Origin: Colletes latitarsis
Lineage: Eukaryota; Arthropoda; Insecta; Hymenoptera; Colletidae
DNA: 64,000 nucleotides
Reading direction: 5' to 3'
NCBI RefSeq assembly: GCF_051014445.1
Contig: NC_135134.1
Coordinates: forward strand, 25,919,672-25,983,671
A model generated the notes under the pieces. It was not told where the DNA came from. It saw only the letters and a list, made by a program, of their open reading frames with translations, and made no database searches. The stretch's first letter is position 1, and each line of letters opens with the position of its first letter. The position numbers were made by a program, and so were the translations under genes. Shown here in pieces: positions 40,071 through 52,639 of the stretch.

Positions 40071-43000
40071 CAAACCAGAAAAAAACCCAGGATCTGTTCA
40101 ACAAGTATGTGAAATATGCGAAAGTACGAGCCTGATGAGAGCAAATCCCAGACCTAACCTAGACCTAACATGCGTTATTCTCTATAATATTGATCGTGAC
40201 TAGGTTTAATCGATAGTTTCAGTCTGGTACCACATTACTACCTGATCCAAACCAGAAATAACCCAGGATTTGTTCAACAAGTATGTGATAAACGCGAAAG
40301 TATGGGTCTGATGACGGCAAATCCCAGGCCTAACCTAGACATAACATGCGTTATCCTCAAAAATATTGATCGAAACCAGGTTCAATGGACTGTTCCAGTG
40401 TGGTACCACATTACAACGTGATCCAATCCAGTAATAGCCCAGGATCTAGCCATGAAGTATTAGAAATATGCGAAAGTATGAGCCTCATGAGGGCAAATCC
40501 CAGGCCTAACCTAGACCTAACATGCGTTATCCACAAAAATATTGATCGAAACCAGGTTTAATCGAATGTTTCAGTGTAGTGCCACATTACTACGTGATCC
40601 AAACCAGAAAAAAACCCAGGATCTGTTCAACAAGTATGTGAAGTATGCGAAAGTATGAGTTTGATGAGGGCAAATCCCAGACCTATGCCAGACCTAACAT
40701 GCGTTATCCTCTAGAATATTTATCAAGACCAGGTTTAATTGACTGTTTTAGTGTGGTTCCACTTTACTACGTGATCCAAAGCAGAAAAAACCCTCGATCA
40801 GGTCAACATGTATGTTAAAACTGCGAAAGTATGAACCTGATGAGGGCAAATCCCAGACCAAACCTGGACCTAACATGTGTTATCCTCTAAAATAATAATT
40901 GAAACCACGTTTAATGGTCTGCTTCAGTGTGGTACCACATTACTACGTGATCGAAACCCGAAAAAACCCCGAATCTGGCAATCAAGTATGATAAATATGC
41001 GAAAGTACGAGCCTGATGAGAGCAAATCCCAGACCTAACCTAGACCTAACATGCTTTATTCTCTAAAATATTGATCGAAACCAGGTTTAATGGACTGTTT
41101 CAGTGTGGTAACACATTACTACGTGATCCAAACCAGAAAAAACCCAGGATCTTTTCAACAAATGTGTGAAAAACGCGAAAGTACGAGCCTGATGAGGGCA
41201 AATCCCAGACCTATCCCAGGCCTATCTTGCGTTGTCCTGTAAAATATTGATGGAAACCAGGTTTAATTGACTGTTTCATTGTGGTACTACATTACTACGT
41301 GATCAAAACCAGAAAAAGCCCAGAATCTGGCCATCAAGTATGGGAAATATGCGAAAGTACAAGCGAGATGGGAGCATATCCGAGACCTAACCAAGACCTA
41401 ACATGCCTTATTCTCTAGAATATTGATCGAAACCAGGTTTAATGGACTGTTTCAGCGTGGTACCACATAACTACGTGATCCACACCAGAAAAAGCCCAGG
41501 ATCTGTTCAACAAGTATGTGAAAAACGCGAAACTATGAGCCTGATGAGGGCAAATTCCAGACCTATGCCAGACCTAACATGCGTTATCCTCTAAAATATT
41601 TATCAAGACCAGGTTCAATGGACTGTTTCAGTGTGGTACCACATTACAACGTGATCCAATCCAGAAATAGCCCAGGATCTAGCCATGAAGTATTAGAAAT
41701 ATGCGAAAGTATGAGCCTCATGAGGGCAAATCCCTGACCTTACCCAGACCTAACATGCGTTATCCTCTATAATATTGATCGTGACTAGGTTTAATCGATA
41801 GTTTCAGTCTGGTACCACATTACTACCTGATCCAAACCAGAAATAACCCAGGATTTGTTCAACAAGTATGTGATAAACGCGAAAGTATGGGTCTGATGAC
41901 GGCAAATCCCAGGCCTAACCTAGACATAACATGCGGTTTCCTCTAAAATATTGGTCGAAAACAGGTTTAGTGGACTGTTTCAGTGTGGTACCATATTACT
42001 GCGTCATCCAAACCAGAAAATGTCCAGGATCTAGCCATGAAGTATGAGAAATATGCGAAATTATGAGCCAGATGAGGGCAAATCCTAGACCTTACCCAGA
42101 CCTAACATGCGTTATCCTCTAAAATATTGGCCGTATCCAGGTTTAATTAACTGTTTCAGTGTGGCACCACGTTACTACGTGATCCAATCCAGAAAAATCC
42201 AAGGATATGGCCAACAAGTATGAGAAATATGCGATAGTATGAGTCACATGAGGACAAATCCCCGGCCTAACCTAGACCTAACATGCGTTATCCTCTAAAC
42301 TATTGATCGAAACCAGGATTAGTGGACTGTTTCAATGTGGTACCACACTACTACATGATCCAAACCAGAAAAAACCCAGGATCTGTTCAACAAGTGTGTG
42401 AAGTATGCGAAAGTATAAGTCTGATGAGGGCAAATCCCAGGCCTCACCTAGACCTAACATACGTTATCCTCTAAAATATTGATCGAAACCAGGTTTGATG
42501 GACTGTTTCAGTGTGGTACCACATTAGTACGTGATCCAAACCAGAAAAAGCCAGGGACCTGTTCAACAAGCATGTGAAAAACGCGAAAGTATGAGCCAGA
42601 TGAGGGCAAATCCTAGACCTACCCCAGACCTAACATGCGTTGTCCTCTAAAATATTGATGGAAACCAGATTTAATTGACTGTTTCAGTGTGGTAGCACAT
42701 TACTACGTGATCCAAACCAGAAAAAGCACCGGAGCTGTTCAACATGTATGTGCAGAATGCGAAAGTACGAGCCTGATGAGAGCAAATCCCAGACCTAACC
42801 TAGACCTAACATGCGTTATTCCCTAAAATATTGATCGAAACAAGGTTTAATAAGACTGCTTCAGTGTGGTACCATTTTGCTACGTTATCCAAAGCAGAAA
42901 AAACCATCGATCAGGACAACATGTATGTTAAAACTGCGAAAGTATGACCCTGATGAGGGCAAATCCCAGAACCAACCTAGACCTAACATGTGTTATCCTC

Positions 43001-44279
43001 TAAAATAATAATTGAAACCAGGTTTAATGGTCTGCTTCAGTGTGGTACCACATTACTACGTGATCGAAACCAGAAAAAACCCAGAATCTGGCCATCTAGC
43101 ATGATAAATATGCGAAAGTAAAAGCCTGATGAGGGCAAATCCCAGAACTATCCCAGACCTAACTTGCGTTATCCTCTAAAATATTGATCGAAACCAGGTT
43201 TAATTGACTGTTTCAGTATGGTACTACATTACTACGTTATCCAATCCAGAAAAAGCCCAGCATCTAGCCATGAAGTATGAGAAATATGCGAAAGTATGAG
43301 ACTCACGAGAGCAAATCCTAGACCTAACCCAGACCTAACATGCGTTATCCTCTAAAATATTTATCAAGACCAGGTTTAATTGAATGTTTCAGTGTGATAC
43401 CACATTACTACGTGATCCAAACCAGAAAAAAACCGAGGATCTGTTCAACAAGTATGTGAAGTATGCGAAAGTATGAGTCTGATGAGGGCAAATCCCAGGC
43501 CTAACCTAGACCTAACATGCGTTTTCCTATAAAATAGTGATCGAAACCAGGTTTGATGGACTGTTTCAGTGTGGTACCACATTAGGACGTGATCCAAACC
43601 AGAAAAAGCCAGGGATCTGTTCAACAAGTATGTGAAAAACGCGAAAATATGACCCTGATGAGGGCAAGCCCCAGACCTATCCCAGACATAACATGCGTTA
43701 TCCTCTAAAATATTGATAGAAACCAGGTTTAATGGACTGTTTCAGTGTGGTACCACATTAGTACACGATCCAAACCAGAATAAGCCAGGGATCTGTTCAA
43801 CAAGTATGTGAAGAATGCGAAAGTATGAGTCTGATGAGGGCAAATCCCAGACCTATCCCAGACCTAACATGCGTTATCCTCTAAAATATTGGCCGTATCC
43901 AGGTTCAATTAACTGTTTCAGTGTGGCACCACGTTACTACGTGATCCAATCCAGAAAAATCCAAGGATCTGGCAAACAAGTATGAGAAATATGCGATAGT
44001 ATGAGTCTGATAAGGGCAAATCCCAGGCCTAACCTAGACCTAACATGTGTTATCCTCTAAATTTTGATCGAAACCAGGTTTAATCGACTGTTTCAGTGTG
44101 GTACCACATTACTACCTGATCCAAACAAGAAAAAACCCAGGATCTTTTCAACAAGTATGTGAAGAATGCGAAAGTATGAGAGTGATGATGGCAGATCCCA
44201 GACAAATCCCAGACCTAACTTGCGTTATCCAATAAAATATTGATCGAGACCAGGATTAATCGACTGTTTCAGTGTGGTA
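40071..44279. repeat. R-domain mosaic with D monomers
   Basis: About 24 monomers. A rare variant with 'gatcgtgactaggttt', 'tcgatagtttcagtctgg' and 'ggatttgttcaacaag' appears at 40,201 and 41,786, 1,585 bp apart (9 monomers). D-type monomers occur near 40,806 and 42,919, and E-type near 42,127 and 43,889. Confidence 0.75.
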
Positions 44280-47200
44280 CCATTTTGCTACGTTATCCAA
44301 TGCAGAAATAACCATTGATCAGGTCAACATGTATGTTAAAACTGCGAAAGTATGACCCTGATGAGGGCAAATCCCAGAACTAACCCAGACCTAACATGTG
44401 TTATCCTCTAAAATAATAATTGAAACCAGGTTCAACGGTCTGCTTCAGTGTGGTACCACATTACTACGTGATCCAAACCAGAAAAAACCCAGGATCTGTT
44501 CAACAAGTATGTGATAAATGCGAAAGTATTGGTCTGATGAGGGCAAATCCCAGGCCGAACCTAGACCTTGCATAAGTTATCCTCTAAAATATTGTTCGAG
44601 ACCAGGATTAATCGACTGTTTCTGTGTGGTACCACTTTACTACGTGATGCAAAGCAGAAAAAACCCTCGATCAGGTCAACATGTATGTTAAAACTGCGAA
44701 AGTATGAACCTGATGAGGGGAAATCCCAGACCTAACCTAGACCTAACATGCGTTATCCTCAAAAATATTGATCGAAACCAGGTTTAATCGAATGTTTCAG
44801 TGTGGTGCCACATTACTACGTGATCCAAACCAGAAAAAAAACCCAGGATCTGTTCAACAAGTATATGAAGTATGCGAAAGTATGAGTCTGATGAGGGCAA
44901 ATCCCAGGCCTAACCTAGACCTAACATGCGTTATTCTCTAAAATATTGATCGAAACCAGGTTTAATCGACTGTTTCAGTGTGGTACCACATTACTACGTG
45001 ATCCAAACCAGAAAAAACCCAGGATCTGTTCAACAAGTATGTGATAAATGCGAAAGTATTGGTCTGATGAGGGCAAATCCCAGGCCTAACCTAGACCTAA
45101 CATGCGTTATCCTCAAAAATATTGATCGAAACCAGGTTCAATCGAATGTTTCAGTGTGGTACCACATTACTACTTGATCCAAACCAGAAAAAGCCTAGAA
45201 TCTGGCCATCAAGTATGAGAAATATGCGAAAGTACGAGCCTGATGAGAGCAAATCCCAGACCTGACCTAGACCTAACATGCGTTATTCCCTAAAATATTG
45301 ATCGAAACCTGATTTAATGGACTGTTTCAATGTGGTACCACACTACTACGTGATCCAAACCAGAAGTAACCCAGGATCTGTTCAACAAGTATGTGAAGTA
45401 TGCGAAAGTATCAGCCTGATGAGGGCAAATCCCCAGACCTAACCCAAACATAACTTGCGATATCCTCTAAAATATTGGTCGAAACCAGGTTTAATTGTCT
45501 GTTTTAGTGTGGTACCACTTTACTACGTGATCCAAAGCAGAAAAAACCATCGATCAGGACAACATGTATGTTAAAACTGCGAAAGTATGACACTGATGAG
45601 GGCAAATCCCAGAACTAATCTAGACCTAACATGTGTTATCCTCTTAAATAATAATTGAAACCAGGTTTAATGGTTTGCTTCAGTGTGGTGCCACATTACT
45701 ACGTGATCCAAACCAGAAAAAACCCAGGATCTGTTCAACAAGTGTGTGAAAAACGCGAAAGTACGAGCCTGATGAGGGCAAATCCCAGACCTATCCCAGA
45801 CCTAACTTGCGTTATCCTCTAAAATATTCATCAAGACCAGGTTTAATTTAATGTTTCAGTGTGGTACCACATTACTACGTGATCCAAACCAGAAAAAACC
45901 CAGGATCTGTTCAACAAGTATGTGAAGTATGCGAAAGTATAAGTCTGACGAGGGCAAATCCCAGGCCTAACCTAGACCTAACATACGTTATCCTCTAAAA
46001 TATTGATCGAAACCAGGTTTGATGGACTGTTTCAATGTGGTACCACATTAGTACGTGATCCAAACCAGAAAAAGCCAGGGACCTGTTCAACAAGCATGTG
46101 AAAAACGCGAAAGTACGAGCCTGATGAGGGCAACTCCCAGACCTATCCCAGACCTAACTTGCGTTATCCTCTAAAATATTGGCCGTATCCAGGTTTAATT
46201 AACTGTTTCAGTGTGGTACCACGTTACAACGTGATCCAATCCAGAACAATCCAAGGATCAGGCCAAGAAGTATGAGAAATATGCGAAAGTATGAGCCAGA
46301 TGAGGGCAAATCCTAGACCAACCCCAGACCTAACATGCGTTGTCCTCTAAAATATAGATGGAAACCAGATTTAATTGACTGTTTCAGTGTGGTAGCACAT
46401 TACTACGTGATCCAAACCAGAAAAAGCACCGGAGCTGTTCAACAAGTATGTGAAAAATGCGAAAGTATGACCCTGATGAGAGCAAATCCCAGCCAAATCC
46501 CAGACCTAACTTGCGTTATCCAATAAAATATTGATGGAGACCAGGATTAATCGACTGTTTCAGTGTGGTACCACATTACTGCGTGATCCAAACCAGAAAA
46601 AACCCAGGATCTGTTCAACAAGTGTGTGAAGAACGCGAAAGTAAAAGCCTGATGAGGGCAAATCCCAGACCTATCTCAGGCCTAACTTGCGTTATCCTCT
46701 AAAATATTGATCGAAACCAGGTTTAATTGACTGTTTCAGTGTGGTACCACATTACTGCGTCGTCCAAACCAGAAAAAGTCCAGGATCTAGCCATGAAGTA
46801 TGAGAAATATGCAAAATTATGAGCCCGATGAGGGCAAATCCTAGACCTAACCCAGACCTAACATGCGTTATCCTCTAAAATATTGATGGAAACCAGATTT
46901 AATTGACTGTTTCAGTGTGGTACCACATTACTACCTGATCCAAACCAGAAAAAACCAAGGATCTGTTCAACAAGTATGTGAAGAATGCGAAAGTATGAGA
47001 CTGATGAGGGCAGATCCCAGACATATCCCAGACCTAACTTGCGTTATCCAATAAAATATTGATCGAGACCAGGATTAATCGACTGTTTCAGTGTGGTACC
47101 ACATTACTGCTTGATCCAAACCAGAAAAAACCCAAGATCTGTTCAACAAGTATGTGAAAAATGCGAAAGTATGACCCTGATGAGGGCAAATCCCAGGCCT

Positions 47201-47730
47201 AACCTAGACCTAACATGCGTTATCCTCAAAAATATTCATCGAAACCGGATTTAATTGACTGTTTCAGTGTGGTGCCACATGACTACGTGATCCAATCCAG
47301 AAAAAGCCCAGGATCTGGCCAACAAGTATGAGAAATATGCGAAAGTATGAGCCAGATGAGGGCAAATCCTAGACCTAACCCAGACCTAACATGCGTTATC
47401 CTCTAAATTTTGATCGAAACCAGGTTTAATCGACTGTTTCAGTGTGGTACCACATTACTACCTGATCCAAACCAGAAAAAACCCAGGATCTGTTCAACAA
47501 GTATGTGAAGAATGCGAAAGTATGAGACTGATGAGGGCAGATCCCGGACAAATCCCAGACCTAACTTGCGTTATCCAATATAATATTGATCGAGACCAGG
47601 ATTAATCAACTGTTTCAGTGTGGTACCACACTACTGCGTGATTCAAACCAGAAAAAACCCAGGATCTGTTCAACAAGGGTGTGAAGAACGCGAAAGTAAA
47701 AGCCTGATGAGGGCAAATCCCAGACCTGTG
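44280..47730. repeat. Large R block, copy 1
   Basis: Corresponds to 50,270-52,150 in three collinear pieces: 44,280-44,540 at offset 5,989 (34 monomers), 45,421-46,575 at offset 5,107 (29 monomers), and 47,281-47,730 at offset 4,403 (25 monomers). The offset changes of 882 and 704 bp equal five and four monomers. Shared rare variants include 'tccaatgcagaaataacc', 'tggtttgcttcagtgtggtg', 'aaagcaccggagctgttc' and 'atccaatataatattgatcg'. Confidence 0.8.
45527..45702. repeat. Representative D-type monomer (176 bp)
   Basis: Phased from 'gtgatcc'. D carries 'caaagcagaaaaaacc', 'tcgatcaggacaac', 'atgtatgttaaaactgcg', 'acatgtgttatcc' and 'ataataattgaaacc'. The differences are concentrated in one half of the monomer. 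Fourteen members are listed in the findings. Confidence 0.8.
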
Positions 47731-50269
47731 CCAGACCTAACATGCGTTATCCTCTAAAACATTGATCGAAACCAGGTTTAGTGGACTGTTTCAGTGTGGT
47801 ACCACATTACTACTTGATCCAAACCAGAAAAAGCCCAGAATCTGGTCATCAAGTATGAGAAATATGCGAAAGTACGAGCCTGATGAGAGCAAATACCAGT
47901 CCTAACCTAGACCTAACATTCGTTACTCTCTAAAATATTGATCGTGACCAGGTATAATCGACTGTTTCAGTGTGGTACCACATTACTTCCCTTATCCAAA
48001 CCAGAAATAACCCAGGATCTGTTCAACAAGAATGTGATAAATGCGAAAGTATGGGTCTGATGAGGGCAAATCCCAGGCCTAACCTAGACCTAGCATAAGT
48101 TATCCTCTAAAATATTGTTCGAGACCAGGATTAATCGACTGTTTCGGTGTGGTACCACTTTACTACGTGATGCAAAGCAGAAAAAACCCTCGATCAGGTC
48201 AACATGTATGTTAAAAGTGCGAAAGTATGACCCAGATGAGGGCAAATCCCAGAAATAACATAGACCTAACATGTGTTATCCTCTAAAATAGTAATTGAAA
48301 CCAGGTTTAATGGTCTGCTTCAGTGTGGTATCACATTACTACGTGATCGAAACCCGAAAAAACCCAGAATCTGGCCATCATGTATGATAAATATGCGAAA
48401 GTACGAGCCTGATGAGAGCAAATCCCAGACCTAACCCAGACCTAACATGCTTTATTCTTTAAAATATTGATGGAAACCAGGTTTAATGGACTGCTTCAGT
48501 GTGGTACCACATTACTACGTGATCCAAACCAGAAAAAGCCCAGGACCCGGTCAACAAGTATGAGAAATATGCGAAAGTATGAGCCTGATGAGAGCAAATC
48601 CCAGACCTGACCTAGACCTAACATGCGTTATACTCTAAAATATTGATCGAAACCTGATTTAATGGACTGTTTCAATCTGGTACGACACTACTACGTGATC
48701 CAAACCAGAAAAAACCCAGGATCTGTTCAACAAGTATGTGAAAAACGGGAAAGTATGTGCCTGATGAGGGCAAATCCCCAGACCTAACCCAAACATATCT
48801 TGCGTTATCCTCTAAAATATTGATCGAAACAGGTTTAATTGACTGTTTTAGTGTGGTACCACTTTACTACGTGATTCAAAGCTGAAAAGACCATCGATCA
48901 GGACAACATGTATGTTAAAACTGCGAAAGTATGACCCTGATGAGGGCAAATCCCAGAACTAACCTAGACCTAACATGTGTTATCCTCTAAAATAATAATT
49001 GAAACCAGGTTTTATGGTCTGCTTCAGTGTGGTACCACATTACTACGTGATCCAAACCAGAAATAGCCAGGGATCTGTTCAACAAGCATGTGAAAAACGC
49101 GAAAATATGACCCTGATGAGGGCAATTCCCAGACCTATCCCAGATCTAACTTGCGTCAACCTAAAAAATATTGATCGAAACCAGGTTTAATGGTCTGCTT
49201 CAGTGTGGTACCACATTACTACGTGATCGAAACCAGAAAAAACCCAGAATCTGGCCATCAAGCATGATAAATATGCGAAAGTACGAGCCTGATGGGAGCT
49301 AATCCCAGAACTAACCTTGTCCTAACATGCTTCATTCTCTAAAATATTGATCGAAACCAGGTTTAATGGACTGTTTCAGTGTGGTACCACATTACTACGA
49401 GATCCAAATCAGAAAAAACCCAGGATCTGTTCAACAAGTGTGTGAAAAACGCGAAAGTACGAGCCTAATGACGGCAAATCCCAGGCCTAACCTAGACCTA
49501 GCATCAGTTATCCTCTAAAATATTGTTCGAGACAAGTATTAATCGACTGCTTCTGTGTGGTACCACTTTACTACGTGATCCAAAGCAGAAAAAACCCTCG
49601 ATCAGGTCAACATGTATGTTAAAACTGCGAAAGTATGAACCTGTTGAGGGCAAATACTAGACCTAACCCAGACCTAACATGTGTTATCCTCTGAAATATT
49701 GGCCGTATCCAGGTTTAGTTAACTGCTTCAGTGTGGCACCACGTTACTACGTGATCCAATCCAGAAAAATCCAAGGATCTGGCCAACAAGTATGTGAAAT
49801 ATGCGAAAGTATGAGTCTGATGAGGGCAAATCCCAGACCTATCCCAGACCTAACATGCGTTATCCTCAAAAATATTGATCGAAACCAGGTTTAATCGACT
49901 GTTTCAGTGTGGTACCACATTACTACGTGATCCAAACCAGAAAAAAATCCAGGATCTGTTCAACAAGTATGTGAAGTATGCGAAAGTATGAGCCTGATGA
50001 GGGCAAATCCCAGACCTATCCCAGACCCAACTTACGTCATCCTATAAAATATTGATCGAAACAAGGTTTAATCGACTGTTCCTGTGTGGTACCACATTAC
50101 TACGTGATCCAAGCCAGAAAAAAACCCAGGATCTGTTCAACAAGTATGTGAAGTATGCGAAAGTATGAGCCTGATGAGGGCAAATCCCAGACCTATCCCA
50201 GACCCAACTTACGTCATCCCATAAAATATCGATCGAAACAAGGTTTAATTGACTGTTTCAGTGTGGTAC
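47731..50269. repeat. R-domain mosaic with three D monomers
   Basis: About 14 monomers between the two large R blocks. D-type monomers occur near 48,202, 48,906 and 49,609, spaced about 704 bp (four monomers). An E-type monomer is near 49,699. Two adjacent, nearly identical monomers near 49,990 and 50,165 share 'cccaacttacgtcatcc'. Only satellite is seen. Confidence 0.75.
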
Positions 50270-52150
50270 CATTTTGCTACGTTATCCAATGCAGAAATAA
50301 CCATTGATCAGGTCAACATGTATGTTAAAACTGCGAAAGTATGACCCTGATGAGGGCAAATCCCAGAACTAACCTAGACCTAACATGTGTTATCCGCTAA
50401 AATAATAATTGAAACCAGGTTCAATGGTCTGCTCCAGTGTGGTACCACATTACTACGTGATCCAAACCAGAAAAAACCCAGGATCTGTTCAACAAGTATG
50501 TGATAAATGCGAAAGTATTGGTCTGATGAGGGCAAATCCCCAGGTCTAACCCAAACATAACTTGCGATATCCTTTTAAATATTGGTCGAAACCAGGTTTA
50601 ATTGACTGTTTTAGTGTGGTACCACTTTACTACGTGATCCAAAGCAGAAAAAACCATCGATCAGGACAACATGTATGTTAAAACTTGGAAAGTATGACAC
50701 TGATGAGGGCAAATCCCAGAACTAATCTAGACCTAACATGTGTTATCCTCTTAAATAATAATTGAAGCCAGGTTTAATGGTTTGCTTCAGTGTGGTGCCA
50801 CATTACTACGTGATCCAAACCAGAAAAAACCCAGGATCTGTTCAACAAGTGTGTGAAAAACGCGAAAGTACGAGCCTGATGAGGGCAAATCCCAGACCTA
50901 TCCCAGACCTAACTTGCGTTATCCTCTAAAATATTCATCAAGACCAGGTTTAATTTAATGTTTCAGTGTGGTACCACATTACTACGTGATCCAAACCAGA
51001 AAAAACCCAGGATCTGTTCAACAAGTATGTGAAGTATGCGAAAGTATAAGTCTGACGAGGGCAAAACCCAGGCCTAACCTAGACCTAACATACGTTATCC
51101 TCTAAAATATTGAGCGAAACCAGGTTTGATGGACTGTTTCAGTGTGGTACCACATAAGTCCGTGATCCAAACCAGAAAAAGCCAGGGACCTGTTCAACAA
51201 GCATGTGAAAAACGCGAAAGTACGAGCCTGATGAGGGCAAATCCCAGACCTATCCCAGACCTAACTTGCGTTATCCTCTAAAATATTGGCCGTATCCAGG
51301 TTTAATTAACTGTTTCAGTGTGGTACCACGTTACTACGTGATCCAATCCAGAAAAATCCAAGGATCAGGCCAACAAGTATAAGAAATATGCGAAAGTATG
51401 AGCCAGATGAGGGCAAGTCCTAGACCTACCCCAGACCTAACATGCGTTGTCCTCTACAATATTGATGGAAACCAGATTTAATTGACTGTTTCAGTGTGGT
51501 AGCACATTACTACGTGATCCAAACCAGAAAAAGCACCGGAGCTGTTCAACAAGTATGTGAAAAATGCGAAAGTATGACCCTGATGAGAGCAAATCCCAGC
51601 CAAATCCCAGACCTAACTTGCGTTATCCAATAAAATATTGATGGAGACCAGGATTAATCGACTGTTTCAGTGTGGTACCACATGACTACGTGATCCAATC
51701 CAGAAAAAGCCCAGGATCTGGCCAACAAGTATGAGAAATATGCGAAAGTATGAGCCAGATGGGGGCAAATCCTAGACCTAACCCAGACCTAACATGCGTT
51801 ATCCTCTAAATTTTGATCGAAAACAGGTTTAATCGACTGTTTCAGTGTGGTACCACATTACTACCTGATCCAAACCAGAAAAAACCCAGGTTCTGTTCAA
51901 CAAGTATGTGAAGAATGCGAAAGTATGAGACTGATGAGGGCAGATCCCGGACAAATCCCAGACCTAACTTGCGTTATCCAATATAATATTGATCGAGACC
52001 AGGATTAATCGACTGTTTCAGTGTGGTACCACATTACTGCGTGATCCAAACCAGAAAAAACCCGGGATCTGTTCAACAAGTGTGTGAAGAACGCGAAAGT
52101 AAAAGCCTGATGAGGGCAAATCCCAGACCTATCTCAGACCTAACTTGCGT
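50270..52150. repeat. Large R block, copy 2 (internally deleted)
   Basis: Collinear with 44,280-47,730 but shorter by nine monomers. The fusion points are near 50,528, in 'gatgagggcaaatccc', and near 51,684, in 'gtaccacatgactacg'. Both lie within sequence shared by many monomers and so fit unequal crossing-over. It could instead be the parent form, with copy 1 expanded. Confidence 0.78.
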
Positions 52151-52639
52151 TATCCTCTAAAATATTGATCGAAACCAGGTTTAATTGACTGTTTCAGTGT
52201 GGTACTACATTACTACGTGATCCAATCCAGAAGAAGCCCAGGATCTAGCAATGAAGTATGAGAAATATGCGAAAGTATGAGCCTCACGAGGACAAATCCT
52301 AGACCTAACCCAGACCTAACATGCGTTATCCTCTAAAATATTTATCAAGACCAGGTTTAATTGAATTTTTCAGTCTGGTACCACATTACTACGTGATCCA
52401 AACCAGAAAAAAACCCAACATCTGTTCAACAAGTATGTGAAGTGTGCGAATGTATGAGACTGATGAGTGAAGCTCCCAGGCCTAACCTAGACCTAACATC
52501 CGTTATCCTCTAAAATATTGATCGAAACCAGGTTTGATGGACTGTTTCTGTGTGGTACCACATTACTGCGTCGTCCAAACCAGAAAAAGTCCAGGATCTA
52601 GCCATGAAGTATGAGAAATATGCAAAATTATGAGCCTGA

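Noticed and set aside
42810..42830. Telomere-like 'ccctaa' units
   Set aside because: Only isolated 'ccctaaaatatt' variants of the monomer core occur; there is no tandem telomeric repeat.
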